In this document: piece after piece, positions 1-8,870 of the stretch
Layout: every line of letters begins with the position of its first letter
Position numbering within the stretch: the stretch's first letter is position 1
Origin: an uncultured Bacteroidales bacterium
GTDB lineage: Bacteria; Bacteroidota; Bacteroidia; Bacteroidales; Bacteroidaceae
DNA length: 64,000 bases
Direction of reading: 5' to 3'
Assembly: GCA_902802285.1 (NCBI GenBank)
Contig: CADCLI010000008.1
Location: 15,683 to 79,682 of the forward strand
Position numbers and translations under genes: made by a program
Notes under the pieces: generated by a model
Database searches by the model: none
Told to the model about the DNA's origin: nothing
The model's input: the letters and a program-made list of their open reading frames with translations, nothing else

Positions 1-431
1 TCATTCATGGTCAGCAGCAGTTTCTTGAAATTCTCAGCCTGGGCCGATGCCTTGTCGCCGAATATTCCGCCTGCTATCTTGGTAAGTCCGTCAACGATCT
101 GGGCTATCTTGGGACCGAATACGTTCTTTATGTCATCGGTGGTATAATCTGTATCCTCAACCACGTCATGCAGCAGAGCGGAGCAGATGGAAGTGGAACC
201 CAGCCCGATTTCTGAGCATACTATCTGTGCCACGGCAAGCGGATGCATGATATATGGCTCGCCGGAATGACGGCGCACGCCTTTGTGAGCCTGACGGGCA
301 AACTGGAACGCCTTGGTTATTATCTCCACCTTCTTGCGGTGCTTGGTCTGGAGATAAGAGTCAATAAGATGCTGGAAGGCCTCGTCTATGAGTCTCTCTT
401 CATCGGTTGAAAAAAGATTATCTTCACTCAT
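1..431 (-). CDS. rel: RelA/SpoT-family (p)ppGpp synthetase/hydrolase, N-terminal part (cut by window edge)
   Basis: Controls (p)ppGpp, the stringent-response alarmone, in the cytoplasm. Only about 143 N-terminal residues lie in the window; the gene continues beyond position 1. Translation from the ATG at 431 gives MSEDNLFSTDEER and then the HD hydrolase domain of long RSH enzymes, with HSGEPYIMHPLAVA near residue 56 and the metal-binding HDVVEDTDYTTDD near residue 88. The synthetase, TGS and ACT domains would lie outside, so whether it is bifunctional cannot be judged, but the intact HD motif favours an active hydrolase. It lies 14 nt after mltD and is the last visible gene of the parA-parB-DUF5683-mltD-rel run. 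Confidence 0.93.
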   Translation of the reverse strand, partial: MSEDNLFSTDEERLIDEAFQHLIDSYLQTKHRKKVEIITKAFQFARQAHKGVRRHSGEPYIMHPLAVAQIVCSEIGLGSTSICSALLHDVVEDTDYTTDDIKNVFGPKIAQIVDGLTKIAGGIFGDKASAQAENFKKLLLTMN

Positions 432-445
432 CTTGCAGTCCTTTT

Positions 446-1711
446 TTATCGGTTATATATTCTCAGGGTCTTGCCGGCTCTGATGTTGTCACTCTTAAGA
501 TTGTTCCAGTTCTTTATGTTCTTGACGGTGGTATGATACTTGACGGCAATATGCCCCAGGGTCTCGCCCTCCTTTATCTTATGCGTAACATAAGTGACGC
601 GATTCTTCATGTCATCGTCAATGTAGGCCAGTTTGGCCTTGCTGAAGTATTTCTCCTTGTCAAATTCATAGAGAGAATCTCCTACCTCGACAATCGGTTT
701 GATATATTGCTGAGGAAGTGTTACTACGCAGGTGCGGTATGCTCCGGGAATGACCTCGGTCAGATATTGCGGATTAAGCGCCTTGAACTCTTCCTCGCTG
801 ATTCCGCTGTAGTGGATGAGCTGACCTATGTGAAGGTTGTGTACTATGTGCAGGGTATCGGTCTGTGAAGGCCGGTCAGATGTCATGGGGCATATGCCGT
901 GTTCCCGGTAGAAACTCATCGCGTAGTTTACTGCGATGAATGCCGGCAGATAACCGCGCGTTTCACGGGGCAGGTAGGGATAGATATCCCAGAAGTCACG
1001 CTTGCCGCCTGAACGGGTAATGGCTTTGGTTACGTTGCCCGGACCGCAGTTGTATGCCGATATGGCCAGGGACCAGTCTCCGAACATGTCATAAAGGTCA
1101 CGCAGATGTCTGGCGGCGGCATCGGATGCCTTTGCTATGTCATAACGGTCATCGACCAGACTGTTCACCTGAAGACCGTATTTGTGGCCGGTGCTGTAAA
1201 TGAACTGCCACATACCGGCGGCTCCCATACGCGAATAGGCTTTGGGCTTGAGGGCCGATTCCACTATGGGCAGATACTTGAGTTCAACCGGGACATCATA
1301 CCTGATAAGCGCCTCCACGAACTTGTCCTCATAAATGGGCATCATGCCCAGAGCGTAGGATATGACCTTGCGGTTACGTCCCATATAGGCGTCTATCGAA
1401 CTGCGGGTCACATAGTTGTAAGGCATCTCCACTATAGTGGGCAGACTGCTCAGACGCTGTGCGTATACGGTATCGCTGAACTTGGGATTGACAGAACTCT
1501 CCATACACTCCTCGTCATATGAGAGATAATGCTTGGCCATCCACAGTCCCATCAGGCTGTCTATGTCAAACTCCATGCTCTCCGGAAACTCCACAGTCAG
1601 TGAATCCGTGCATACGGCATTTGTGCTGTCCGGTACGACATCTTGAGCAGTCACGGTATTGAAAGCCAACGCAAAAGCCAACGCCAATGTATATATCTTG
1701 TCCGGTTTCAT
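446..1711 (-). CDS. mltD: MltD-type membrane-bound lytic murein transglycosylase with LysM domain
   Basis: Cleaves peptidoglycan glycan strands with formation of 1,6-anhydroMurNAc, acting in the periplasm. The 421-residue product has an N-terminal signal peptide rich in Leu/Ala/Phe (residues 1-22), an SLT domain with the expected catalytic Glu in YLPIVESAL (about residue 150), followed by SRMGAAGMWQF and AISAYNCGPGNV, and one C-terminal LysM domain (about residues 375-419, HKIKEGETLGHIAVKYHTT). One LysM is at the low end for MltD. Its ATG overlaps the DUF5683 stop by one base, so it is translationally linked to the par operon. The signal peptide is encoded by near-repeats of a GCCAAC-like hexamer. 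Confidence 0.93.
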   Translation of the reverse strand: MKPDKIYTLALAFALAFNTVTAQDVVPDSTNAVCTDSLTVEFPESMEFDIDSLMGLWMAKHYLSYDEECMESSVNPKFSDTVYAQRLSSLPTIVEMPYNYVTRSSIDAYMGRNRKVISYALGMMPIYEDKFVEALIRYDVPVELKYLPIVESALKPKAYSRMGAAGMWQFIYSTGHKYGLQVNSLVDDRYDIAKASDAAARHLRDLYDMFGDWSLAISAYNCGPGNVTKAITRSGGKRDFWDIYPYLPRETRGYLPAFIAVNYAMSFYREHGICPMTSDRPSQTDTLHIVHNLHIGQLIHYSGISEEEFKALNPQYLTEVIPGAYRTCVVTLPQQYIKPIVEVGDSLYEFDKEKYFSKAKLAYIDDDMKNRVTYVTHKIKEGETLGHIAVKYHTTVKNIKNWNNLKSDNIRAGKTLRIYNR

Positions 1712-2535
1712 CAGAAATTAACAGCTAAAGAGAATCCCGCAGTGGGGGCTCCCTTGTGGTCAATCATAATATTGGGTTCCACTCTCATGCTCAAGTCCGG
1801 GGATATGTCAAAATGTGAGAGTTCTGCATCCACATACGCATCAATGGCTGCCACCAGATACATGCCGGCAAAGGCAAATATGCTAAGGTCGCGGTAACGG
1901 CGGTATTTGTTCTTGCGCTGCTTGAAAACATCCTTGAGCCAATCTTCCATGCTGGTGTCAATCTCATAATGGGGCGGCAGGAAATCCTCGTAGCTCTTGG
2001 TGTCGGGGTCATCGTCCATGATGTCTACGTATGCATTCTGATAATCCATGTATGTGGACTGGTTCCATGTAAGCGCATAGATGCAACCTACATATCCTCC
2101 GTAAACAACCGGCAGTTTCCAGTATTTGCGGTTGTAAATCTGCCCGCCACCGGGAAACAGAAGTGAAAACCAGACTGCACGGCGCGGTTCCGGTTCCCAA
2201 CTTGCGGCGTTCCTTTCAATCTGTTCCAACTTCTCCCTCTCAATGTCCCTCCATTTCTTACGTCCTTCAGTTCTGTAGGTTTCTGTCTTATCAGGCTGGC
2301 TTACAAGGTCTGAGTCTCTCATCTGACGGATCTGAAGGTTGCGTACGAACTCCATCTCACGTTCCCAGACGGCGGTATCGTTCAAGGAGCGGTAGATGCT
2401 GTCCATACGTGCACTCCGAATGGAGTCTTGGCGGATTTCAATGCCACCGGACGACTGAGACCGTACCGGAAGGAAGGTCATTACTGCCAGAAGGGCAGAC
2501 AATGCGGTCTTTATGAATCCGTCGCTGATTGTCAT
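1711..2535 (-). CDS. DUF5683-domain protein, predicted membrane protein
   Basis: A 274-residue protein of unknown function. After a signal peptide ([19 protein letters not shown]..., ending near PVRSQS) comes a charged region (residues 30-115) and then the conserved DUF5683 core RRAVWFSLLFPGGGQIYNRK with nearby hydrophobic stretches (VVYGGYVGCIYALTW; LSIFAFAGMYLVAAIDAYVDA). The start overlaps parB's stop by four bases (ATGA) and its stop overlaps mltD's start. The constant place of this family between parB and mltD in Bacteroidales suggests an envelope role linked to growth or segregation, but that is inference from neighbourhood only. Confidence 0.85.
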   Translation of the reverse strand: MTISDGFIKTALSALLAVMTFLPVRSQSSGGIEIRQDSIRSARMDSIYRSLNDTAVWEREMEFVRNLQIRQMRDSDLVSQPDKTETYRTEGRKKWRDIEREKLEQIERNAASWEPEPRRAVWFSLLFPGGGQIYNRKYWKLPVVYGGYVGCIYALTWNQSTYMDYQNAYVDIMDDDPDTKSYEDFLPPHYEIDTSMEDWLKDVFKQRKNKYRRYRDLSIFAFAGMYLVAAIDAYVDAELSHFDISPDLSMRVEPNIMIDHKGAPTAGFSLAVNF

Positions 2536-3398
2536 TTCTTAAGGCTTTCAAACAGTCGTATCAGACGTTCCAGGTCTTGCTGATCCTTGAATGATATGTT
2601 TATGCTTCCGGAACCTCTTACACCGGATTTAAGTTTTACATGGGCTCCCAGGAACTTGGAGAGTTGACGGCCTATAGGCACAAGCGATTCGTCATTTCCG
2701 GACTTTGGGGATTTGGTCCTGTCTCCGTTCATCTGGCGGGCTTTCTCCTCAACCATTCGTACCGAATAGCCATACCTGGTCAACTCATGAAACAACTGGA
2801 GCTGTTTCATCGGGTCATCTATGGCCAGCAGGGCGCGGGCATGTCCCATATCTATCTGTTTATCCTTAAGGGCAACCTGAATCTCAGCCGGCAGCTTGAG
2901 CAGACGAATGTAGTTGGCGATGGTGGCACGGTTCTTTCCTAAACGTGAGCTGAGTTGCTCTTGTGTCATGTGGTAGACCTCAAGCAGGTTCTGGCAGGCC
3001 AATGCGACTTCCATTGAGTTGAGGTCCTCACGCTGGATATTCTCAATGAGGGCCATCTCCATGACATTCTCATCATCGGCAGTCCGTATGTAAGCGTGGA
3101 TGGTTTTGAGTCCGGCTATCCCGGCGGCACGGAAACGGCGCTCACCTGCGATGATCTGGTAATCACCCTCGCTTACTTTCCTGAGGGTGATAGGCTGGAT
3201 GATTCCTATTTCACGTATTGAGTCGGCCAACTCCCCAAGGCTCTCAGGGTCAAAGTCCCGTCTGGGCTGGTCTGGGTTGGCATGTATCTGGTCCAGAGGA
3301 ACCTCATTGATTGACGATGAACCCTGGGTCTTGACCAGGTCTGTCGATATAAGGGCATCAAGGCCGCGGCCAAGTGCCATTTTCTTGTTGGTTGTCAT
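2532..3398 (-). CDS. parB: Chromosome-partitioning protein ParB
   Basis: Binds parS sites, spreads on DNA as a CTP-dependent clamp and works with ParA to segregate the origin region. The 288-residue product shows the N-terminal ParA-stimulating patch ([12 protein letters not shown]), the ParB/Srx nucleotide-binding domain with GERRFRAAG (about residue 84) and ENIQREDLN (about residue 118), and the HTH ([20 protein letters not shown], about residues 143-162). The C-terminal dimerisation domain ends in [13 protein letters not shown]. Its start overlaps parA's stop by four bases. I did not find a convincing parS palindrome in the window by eye. Confidence 0.96.
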   Translation of the reverse strand: MTTNKKMALGRGLDALISTDLVKTQGSSSINEVPLDQIHANPDQPRRDFDPESLGELADSIREIGIIQPITLRKVSEGDYQIIAGERRFRAAGIAGLKTIHAYIRTADDENVMEMALIENIQREDLNSMEVALACQNLLEVYHMTQEQLSSRLGKNRATIANYIRLLKLPAEIQVALKDKQIDMGHARALLAIDDPMKQLQLFHELTRYGYSVRMVEEKARQMNGDRTKSPKSGNDESLVPIGRQLSKFLGAHVKLKSGVRGSGSINISFKDQQDLERLIRLFESLKK

Positions 3399-4165
3399 TT
3401 CTTACCGTTCTTTTTCAATATTTCCTGAGCAAGGGCAAGATAATTCTTGGCGCCTTTGGAATCAGCATCGTAAAGTATTGCCGGCAGACCGTAACTGGGC
3501 GCTTCACTCAACTTAACGTTACGTGCTATTATGGTCTCAAACACCAGTTCCTGGAAATGTTTCTTTATCTCGTCATATATCTGGTTGCTCAGACGCAGAC
3601 GGGAGTCATACATGGTAAGCAGGAATCCCTCTATGTCAAGGGCCGGGTTGAGTTTGGTCTTTATTATGCGTATGGTGTTGAGTAGCTTGCTTATGCCCTC
3701 CAATGCAAAGTATTCGCACTGGACAGGAATGATTATCGAGTCAGCGGCAGTCAGTGAATTCACCGTTATCAGACCTAATGACGGCGAACAGTCTATCAGG
3801 ATGTAATCATACTCATCCTTAACCTTGTCCAGCATCTTCTTCATGACCGTTTCGCGGCTCTCCATGTTCATCAGTTCCAACTCAGCGCCCACCAGGTCAA
3901 TGTGTGACGGCATCACGTACAGTCCGTCAATACATGCCTTAAGGATGGCGTCCCTGGGTTCAGTTCCGTTTACAAGGCACTCATAAACGGTGCAGTTGAG
4001 CGACTGGATGTCAATGCCGAGTCCCGAAGATGCGTTAGCCTGAGGGTCTGCGTCAACTACAAGGACCTTTTTCTCAAGCGTGGCAAGTGATGCCGCCAGA
4101 TTAATGGTGGTCGTGGTTTTGCCTACGCCACCCTTCTGATTGGCCAATGCTATGATCTTTCCCAT
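3395..4165 (-). CDS. parA: ParA/Soj-family chromosome-partitioning ATPase
   Basis: Dimerising Walker ATPase that binds nucleoid DNA and moves ParB-parS complexes. The 256-residue protein starts [19 protein letters not shown], with the deviant Walker A lysine pair at residues 11 and 16, Walker A' near [11 protein letters not shown] (about residues 37-47) and Walker B near [10 protein letters not shown] (about residue 121). Length and motifs match chromosomal Soj-type proteins with no N-terminal HTH. It is the first gene of a minus-strand operon and is divergent from lpxB, 87 bp away. Confidence 0.96.
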   Translation of the reverse strand: MGKIIALANQKGGVGKTTTTINLAASLATLEKKVLVVDADPQANASSGLGIDIQSLNCTVYECLVNGTEPRDAILKACIDGLYVMPSHIDLVGAELELMNMESRETVMKKMLDKVKDEYDYILIDCSPSLGLITVNSLTAADSIIIPVQCEYFALEGISKLLNTIRIIKTKLNPALDIEGFLLTMYDSRLRLSNQIYDEIKKHFQELVFETIIARNVKLSEAPSYGLPAILYDADSKGAKNYLALAQEILKKNGKK

Positions 4166-4225
4166 GCGTTTTTAGTTTTAGGGTGTGAAGTTACTGCAAA
4201 AAATCGGGATATGAGAAAAATATAG

Positions 4226-4233
4226 TATTTTTG
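4226..4233 (+). promoter_or_regulatory. Possible -7 element of lpxB promoter
   Basis: TATTTTTG matches the Bacteroidota -7 consensus TAnnTTTG and ends 19 bp before the lpxB ATG, giving a short leader. No clear TTTG -33 element lies at the usual spacing, so the call is tentative. Confidence 0.35.
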
Positions 4234-4252
4234 ACATCTGCAAAACTGCAGT

Positions 4253-5404
4253 ATGAAATACTATCTTGTGGCCGGTGAGGCATCGGGCGACCTTCATGCC
4301 TCAAATCTAATCAAAGCTATAGCCGGGAGAGACTCCTCGGCCAGGTTCCGCTGTTTTGGAGGTGAATTGATGAAGGCGGCAGGTGCCGAGTTGGTAAAAC
4401 ACTACCGGGATCTTGCCTATATGGGCTTCTGGCCGGTCCTGACACATCTGGGAACAATACTGGGTGGAGCAAATCTCTGTTTCAGGGATATCATGGACTG
4501 GAGACCGGACGTGGTTATACTTGTGGACTATCCGGGATTCAATCTTTCCATTGCCAAAAAAGTACATAGGCAGGGGATACCTGTCCACTACTATATATCA
4601 CCCAAGATATGGGCGTGGAAGAGTTGGAGAATAAAGAACATACGCCGTGATGTGGATGAACTGTTCTCCATACTTCCGTTTGAGGTTGATTATTTCCGCA
4701 GGCACGACTACGATATCCGCTATGTGGGTAATCCCACGGTAGATGAGGTGTCTGCTTACAAGTCAGACTGCCGCCGCGAGCCTGTTCTTGCCGATGACGG
4801 CCGGCGTGTTGTCGCGCTCCTGGCCGGGAGCCGCAGGCAGGAGATAACACGTAACCTGCCTGTGATGCTCGATGCGATAAAGGATATTGACTGTATCCGG
4901 CCTGTCCTGGCCTGTGCTCCGGGCATAGAGCCTGAATTCTATGACAGCATCACCGGCACTTCTGATATTGAGAAGGTTTACGGAAATACATTCGGTGTTC
5001 TGGAGAAGGCATATGCCGCATTGGTGACATCGGGTACGGCAACTCTTGAGACAGCCCTGTTTGATGTCCCGCAGGTGGTCTGCTACAAGGTTCCGTTCAG
5101 CTGGGCGGCCAGGATAATACAGAAACTGTTCATCAAGGTAAGGTATGTATCTTTGGTCAATCTGGTCTCTTTCTCGGAGGTGGTACCGGAACTGCTGGGC
5201 AGTGATATGAATCCATCGTATGTGCATGACCATCTGTTGCCTCTGCTGTCGGATACGGCAGAGCGTAGGATGCAACTGGAAGGCTATGCCCAGATGAGAA
5301 TGCTGCTTGGCCCGGCCGGGGCTCCCGACCGTGCGGCAGAACAGATAGTCAACCTGCTTGCCTCTGCCGATAAATCTGACGGTCAGGCGAAGAATGCAGA
5401 GTGA
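4253..5404 (+). CDS. lpxB: Lipid-A-disaccharide synthase LpxB
   Basis: Family GT19 glycosyltransferase that condenses UDP-2,3-diacylglucosamine with lipid X to the lipid A disaccharide at the inner membrane. The 383-residue product starts [17 protein letters not shown], the family N-terminal motif, and carries [16 protein letters not shown] (about residues 115-130), [10 protein letters not shown] and the UDP-binding [12 protein letters not shown] (about residues 262-273). Length is normal. The gene stands alone on the plus strand; its last 22 bp overlap the end of cdsA, which comes from the opposite direction. Confidence 0.96.
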   Translation: MKYYLVAGEASGDLHASNLIKAIAGRDSSARFRCFGGELMKAAGAELVKHYRDLAYMGFWPVLTHLGTILGGANLCFRDIMDWRPDVVILVDYPGFNLSIAKKVHRQGIPVHYYISPKIWAWKSWRIKNIRRDVDELFSILPFEVDYFRRHDYDIRYVGNPTVDEVSAYKSDCRREPVLADDGRRVVALLAGSRRQEITRNLPVMLDAIKDIDCIRPVLACAPGIEPEFYDSITGTSDIEKVYGNTFGVLEKAYAALVTSGTATLETALFDVPQVVCYKVPFSWAARIIQKLFIKVRYVSLVNLVSFSEVVPELLGSDMNPSYVHDHLLPLLSDTAERRMQLEGYAQMRMLLGPAGAPDRAAEQIVNLLASADKSDGQAKNAE

Positions 5405-6166
5405 ATGATAAAGCAGAAATAGACCACGACGGCCGGAATTGCCAGTAAGGCGCTGTCAAAACGGTCCAGCATACCGCCGTGTCCCGGCAGTATCTTTCCT
5501 GAATCCTTTATGCCTAACTCACGTTTGATAAGAGAAATACATGTGTGCCAGATATCTGTGCATGAGAATGGCTGCGATGACAGTCAGTACGGCACCGCCT
5601 ATAGAGCCCTCCCAAGTCTTTTTGGGGGATACCCTCTCAAATAGTTTGTGCCTGCCGATGGTGCAGCCTGTACAATATGCACCTACGTCATTGCACCAAA
5701 GGAACACAAAAAGTGCAAGCGGAATTCCGGGCTCGTATCCTGTAGCCGGTCCCTGTACATTGAATGCCACGAACGATAGCAGTCCGAAAGGCAGGGCAAT
5801 GTAAACGATGGGGAAAAAAGTATGTGCCAGGTCATTTACTGGACTAGGTTTCTGCCTGTAGAGCTCATGTATCATTATCACTATGACTGTGAAAATGAAA
5901 GGCAGGAACAGTATTATGCCCGGTACAGTGCCTGGAGTTACCGATATCCCGACGATGGCAGCATAGAAAGTGAACGCCGCTATCGTTGCCCAAAGGCGGC
6001 TGACATCAGTACCTTTATGCTTATTGACCAGTCCGGTGTATTCAATAGTTGAAAGTATGGTGCATACTCCGAAAAGCCCTACAAACCAGGGGCCGCCTTT
6101 AAGTATGCAGAACAGCATTACAGCAGCATACACTATAGCTGTGACAGTCCTTATCAGAAAGTTCAT
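5383..6166 (-). pseudogene. cdsA: Phosphatidate cytidylyltransferase CdsA, internal deletion with frame change
   Basis: CdsA makes CDP-diacylglycerol from phosphatidate and CTP, the precursor of all phospholipids here. From ATG 6166 (MNFLIRTVTAIVYAAVMLF) the frame gives a normal multi-pass protein up to [20 protein letters not shown] and then stops at 5519. The C-terminal signature ([31 protein letters not shown]) is intact but in another frame, ending at a TGA at 5383-5385. The join lies near 5535-5550 and lacks about 20-25 residues, including the expected GDLxES segment with metal-binding acids. The missing length must be 2 modulo 3 (about 65-71 nt). Third gene of rsfS-ftsH-cdsA, 13 nt after ftsH. 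As written it should not be functional; an assembly gap is likely. Confidence 0.85.
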
Positions 6167-6179
6167 TTGCCGGTCTTGT

Positions 6180-8147
6180 TTATGGTTCAACCTTGTCTCT
6201 GTTCTCTGTAACCGGAGTCTTGTCAGATGTTTCCTTGTTATCCTCCAGTATCTCTTCACTGCGGGAAGCCCACGGCCGTTTGCCGAATATCTTCTCAACA
6301 TCATCGGCCATGATGACCTCCCTCTCTATAAGGAGTTGTGCCAACTGATGATGTCCCTCCTCATGCTCCAGAAGAATCTTCTTGCCGCGTTCATATTGCT
6401 GTGCTATCAGAGCCTTGACCTCTTCGTCAATTACCTGGGCTGTCTTGTCGGAGTATGGCTTCTGGAATGCATACTCATCAGTGCTGCTATAGTAGCACAG
6501 GTTGGCCAGCTTGTCGCTCATACCTGCATAGGCTATCATTCCGTAAGCCTGCTTGGTGACACGCTCCAGGTCATTCATGGCACCGGTGGATATATGTCCC
6601 GTAAACAACTCTTCGGCGGCACGTCCTCCCAGTGTGGCGCACATCTCATCAAGCATCTGCTCCTTGGTCGTGATCTGACGCTCTTCAGGAAGGTACCAGG
6701 CTGCGCCCAATGCACGTCCGCGCGGTACGATGGTTACCTTTATCAGCGGGTTGGCATATTCAAGGAACCATGACAAGGTGGCATGACCGGCCTCATGAAG
6801 GGCAATGGTGCGTTTCTCATCTGCAGTGAGGACTTTGGTCTTCTTTTCAAGACCGCCCACTATACGGTCCACAGCCGACAGGAAATCATCCTTCTCAACT
6901 TTCTTCTTGTTGTGACGGGCTGCAATCAGAGCGGCCTCATTGCAGACATTGGCGATATCGGCACCGGAGAATCCCGGGGTCTGGCGGGCCAGCAGGTCCA
7001 CATCGACGTCTTTGCTCAGCTTTATGTTGCGCAGATGGACACCAAACACCTCCTTGCGCTCGTTCAGGTCAGGCAGGTCAAGGTGAATCTGACGGTCAAA
7101 ACGTCCTGCACGCAACAGGGCCTTATCCAGAATATCCACACGGTTGGTGGCAGCCAGGATTATTACACCGCTGTTGGTGCCGAATCCGTCCATCTCTGTG
7201 AGCAACTGGTTTAGTGTGTTCTCACGCTCGTCGTTGCCTCCCATTGCGGGGTTTTTGCCACGGGCACGTCCCACGGCATCTATCTCATCGATGAATATGA
7301 TGCAAGGCGATTTTTCCTTAGCCTGACGGAACAGGTCGCGGACCCTTGATGCTCCCACGCCTACAAACATCTCCACAAAATCAGAGCCTGAAAGTGAGAA
7401 GAACGGAACATCGGCTTCGCCGGCGACAGCTTTGGCCAGGAGTGTCTTACCGGTTCCAGGAGGACCTACCAGCAGGGCTCCCTTGGGTATCTTTCCGCCC
7501 AGGTCGGTGTATTTCTTGGGGTTCTTGAGGAATTCCACTATCTCTTCAACCTCGGTCTTGGCCTCGGCCTGTCCGGCAACATCCTTGAATGTCACGCGGT
7601 CGGACTGTCCCTTCTCATATACACGCGCCTTTGACTTGCCCACGCTGAATACCCCGCCTCCACCGCCGGGACCTCCTCCCATGCGTCTGGTCATAAGTAT
7701 CCAGAAGAATATTATAAGTACAAACGGGAATACGCTTATCAGTATATCGGTAAGAGTGTGGGAACGTTTACGGTACTCCACTTTTCCGGTGAATGTCCCT
7801 GATTGCTCGGCCTGGTCAATGAATTCCTGCAGGTTTTCAAGCGATCCGACACCTACCGTAACCATAGGCCTGACTTTGGCGGTGGCCATAAGGACGTTGT
7901 CGAATACGTATCTGGCCGAATCGGGTTTGATGTAGACATCCATAGAACTCATATTGGAGTATATGACCAATTCATCGACATATCCCTTGTTGACATATTC
8001 CTTGAAATCGGTATATGTGGGGATTTCGGAAGTCTGGCTTTCGTCCGGCTTGAGCAGGATATATCCAAGCCCTATGAAAAGAATTATATACAGCCAGGTC
8101 TGGAGTCTTGCTCCGTTGTTCTGTTTTTTATCTTTATTGTCTGCCAT
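6180..8147 (-). CDS. ftsH: ATP-dependent zinc metalloprotease FtsH
   Basis: Membrane-anchored AAA+ protease that degrades misfolded membrane proteins and short-lived regulators. The 655-residue protein has an N-terminal membrane segment ([18 protein letters not shown]), a periplasmic domain, a second membrane segment (about residues 132-150), Walker A GPPGTGKT (about residue 228), Walker [12 protein letters not shown], the second region of homology [21 protein letters not shown] shortened here to its first part, and the zinc motif HEAGH near residue 450. A Gly-rich linker precedes the AAA domain. It lies 39 bp after rsfS and 13 bp before cdsA. A sigma-54-like box lies upstream of the operon. 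Confidence 0.97.
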   Translation of the reverse strand: MADNKDKKQNNGARLQTWLYIILFIGLGYILLKPDESQTSEIPTYTDFKEYVNKGYVDELVIYSNMSSMDVYIKPDSARYVFDNVLMATAKVRPMVTVGVGSLENLQEFIDQAEQSGTFTGKVEYRKRSHTLTDILISVFPFVLIIFFWILMTRRMGGGPGGGGGVFSVGKSKARVYEKGQSDRVTFKDVAGQAEAKTEVEEIVEFLKNPKKYTDLGGKIPKGALLVGPPGTGKTLLAKAVAGEADVPFFSLSGSDFVEMFVGVGASRVRDLFRQAKEKSPCIIFIDEIDAVGRARGKNPAMGGNDERENTLNQLLTEMDGFGTNSGVIILAATNRVDILDKALLRAGRFDRQIHLDLPDLNERKEVFGVHLRNIKLSKDVDVDLLARQTPGFSGADIANVCNEAALIAARHNKKKVEKDDFLSAVDRIVGGLEKKTKVLTADEKRTIALHEAGHATLSWFLEYANPLIKVTIVPRGRALGAAWYLPEERQITTKEQMLDEMCATLGGRAAEELFTGHISTGAMNDLERVTKQAYGMIAYAGMSDKLANLCYYSSTDEYAFQKPYSDKTAQVIDEEVKALIAQQYERGKKILLEHEEGHHQLAQLLIEREVIMADDVEKIFGKRPWASRSEEILEDNKETSDKTPVTENRDKVEP

Positions 8148-8186
8148 ATTGCTGATGGTAATGTCAGTGATGTTTATGTCAAGGTG

Positions 8187-8555
8187 TCATGCCAGGTCAG
8201 GAATCTCTTCGGTCACGGCGTCAGCCCAGAGGTGTTCCAGGTCATAGAACCTGCGCAACTCAGGAATGAAAATGTGCACCATCACATCGCCGTAATCCAT
8301 TGCAATCCAATGCGCATAACGGGCACCCTCCACATAGTCAGGCTTGCGGTTCTCCTTTATCCTGACGGTCTCGCGGATAGAGTCTTCAATAGCCAATGTC
8401 TGGTTGGGCGTACCTCCCTGGCAGATTACAAAATAGCGGCAGACGGTGTCTTCGATTCCGGTCAGATCCACAACCGTGATGCCTTCTCCCTTACGCTCCT
8501 GAATACCTTCTATTATACTCTCTATTATACTTTCCCTCTTTTTCTTCTTTGCCAT
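8187..8555 (-). CDS. rsfS: Ribosome silencing factor RsfS (YbeB/Iojap family)
   Basis: Binds ribosomal protein uL14 and blocks subunit joining when nutrients are scarce. The 122-residue product has a lysine-rich start, then VVDLTGIEDTVCRYFVICQG, DYVEGARYAHWIAMDYGDVM and VHIFIPELRRFYDLEHLWADA, the diagnostic Iojap motifs. Normal length. First gene of the rsfS-ftsH-cdsA operon and divergent from tRNA-Gln. Confidence 0.94.
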   Translation of the reverse strand: MAKKKKRESIIESIIEGIQERKGEGITVVDLTGIEDTVCRYFVICQGGTPNQTLAIEDSIRETVRIKENRKPDYVEGARYAHWIAMDYGDVMVHIFIPELRRFYDLEHLWADAVTEEIPDLA

Positions 8556-8584
8556 TCAGTTGGTTTTGTAGATGTTCTTAATTG

Positions 8585-8592
8585 CAAAATTA
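8585..8592 (-). promoter_or_regulatory. Possible -7 element of rsfS-ftsH-cdsA promoter
   Basis: On the minus strand TAATTTTG fits TAnnTTTG, 29 bp before the rsfS ATG. A clear TTTG -33 partner is missing at the usual spacing. Confidence 0.4.
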
Positions 8593-8620
8593 ATAAACTG
8601 AAACTTTTCAGAATGTAGTA

Positions 8621-8640
8621 ACACAAAAAATGTGCCAAAA
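8621..8640 (-). promoter_or_regulatory. Sigma-54-like element upstream of rsfS-ftsH-cdsA
   Basis: Minus-strand sequence TTTTGGCACATTTTTTGTGT resembles the -24/-12 consensus TTGGCAC-N5-TTGC with one mismatch (TTGT). It shares TTTGGCACATTTTT with the better match upstream of groES. The -12 GC is GT here, so activity is uncertain. Confidence 0.3.
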
Positions 8641-8642
8641 AA

Positions 8643-8672
8643 TTTGTGTTCCATAAAAAAGATGTATCTTTG
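8643..8672 (+). promoter_or_regulatory. Promoter of tRNA-Gln
   Basis: TTTG at 8643-8646 and TATCTTTG at 8665-8672, spaced 18 bp, fit the Bacteroidota housekeeping promoter. The expected start is close to 8680, some 14 bp before the tRNA. Confidence 0.75.
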
Positions 8673-8693
8673 CACCGCTTTTGAGCAGAATAC

Positions 8694-8764
8694 TGGGCTA
8701 TGGTGTAATGGTAACACTGCAGATTCTGGTCCTGCCTTTCCTGGTTCGAGTCCGGGTAGCCCAG
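8694..8764 (+). tRNA. tRNA-Gln (anticodon CTG)
   Basis: A 71-nt cloverleaf can be folded by eye. The acceptor stem is TGGGCTA with TAGCCCA and discriminator G at 8764. The D arm is GTGT-AATGGTA-ACAC, the anticodon loop TTCTGGT (anticodon CTG) lies on stem GCAGA/CCTGC with one A-C mismatch at the loop end, and the T arm is CTGG-TTCGAGT-CCGG. CCA is not encoded. Its 3' half occurs again as a perfect inverted copy at 8803-8836. Confidence 0.95.
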
Positions 8765-8771
8765 CAAAATT

Positions 8772-8799
8772 GGAGACGCTAGCGCGCCTCCTTTTTTTT
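8772..8799 (+). terminator. Intrinsic terminator after tRNA-Gln
   Basis: GGAG (8772-8775) pairs with CTCC (8788-8791), with CGC/GCG inside, followed by eight T residues. It lies in the loop of the larger tRNA inverted repeat. Confidence 0.7.
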
Positions 8800-8802
8800 G
8801 CC

Positions 8803-8836
8803 GGGCTACCCGGACTCGAACCAGGAAAGGCAGGAC
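8803..8836 (-). repeat. Perfect 34-bp inverted copy of the tRNA-Gln 3' half
   Basis: Read on the minus strand, 8803-8836 is identical to 8729-8762 of tRNA-Gln (from the anticodon loop to near the 3' end). The arms are 40 bp apart and the match ends sharply on both sides. It has no D arm and cannot be a full tRNA. It could be a remnant attachment site, a by-product of a rearrangement, or one arm of an RNA hairpin. Confidence 0.9.
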
Positions 8837-8861
8837 GGAGCTGAAGCTCCGCCTTTTTTTC
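8836..8861 (+). terminator. Second intrinsic terminator downstream of tRNA-Gln
   Basis: CGGAGC (8836-8841) and GCTCCG (8846-8851) form a perfect six-pair stem with loop TGAA, followed by CC and seven T residues and then a second T run. It directly abuts the inverted tRNA copy. Confidence 0.75.
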
Positions 8862-8870
8862 CTTTTTTTA

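Noticed and set aside
5970..6773. 267-codon frame antisense to cdsA/ftsH
   Set aside because: Mirror of the codon pattern of the minus-strand genes; no recognisable protein features.
7803..8618. 271-codon frame antisense to ftsH/rsfS
   Set aside because: Shadow of strongly coding genes on the other strand; no signal peptide or domain pattern.
8694..8836. Integrated element with tRNA attachment site
   Set aside because: The tRNA copy is inverted, not direct, and no integrase or cargo lies between or near the copies.
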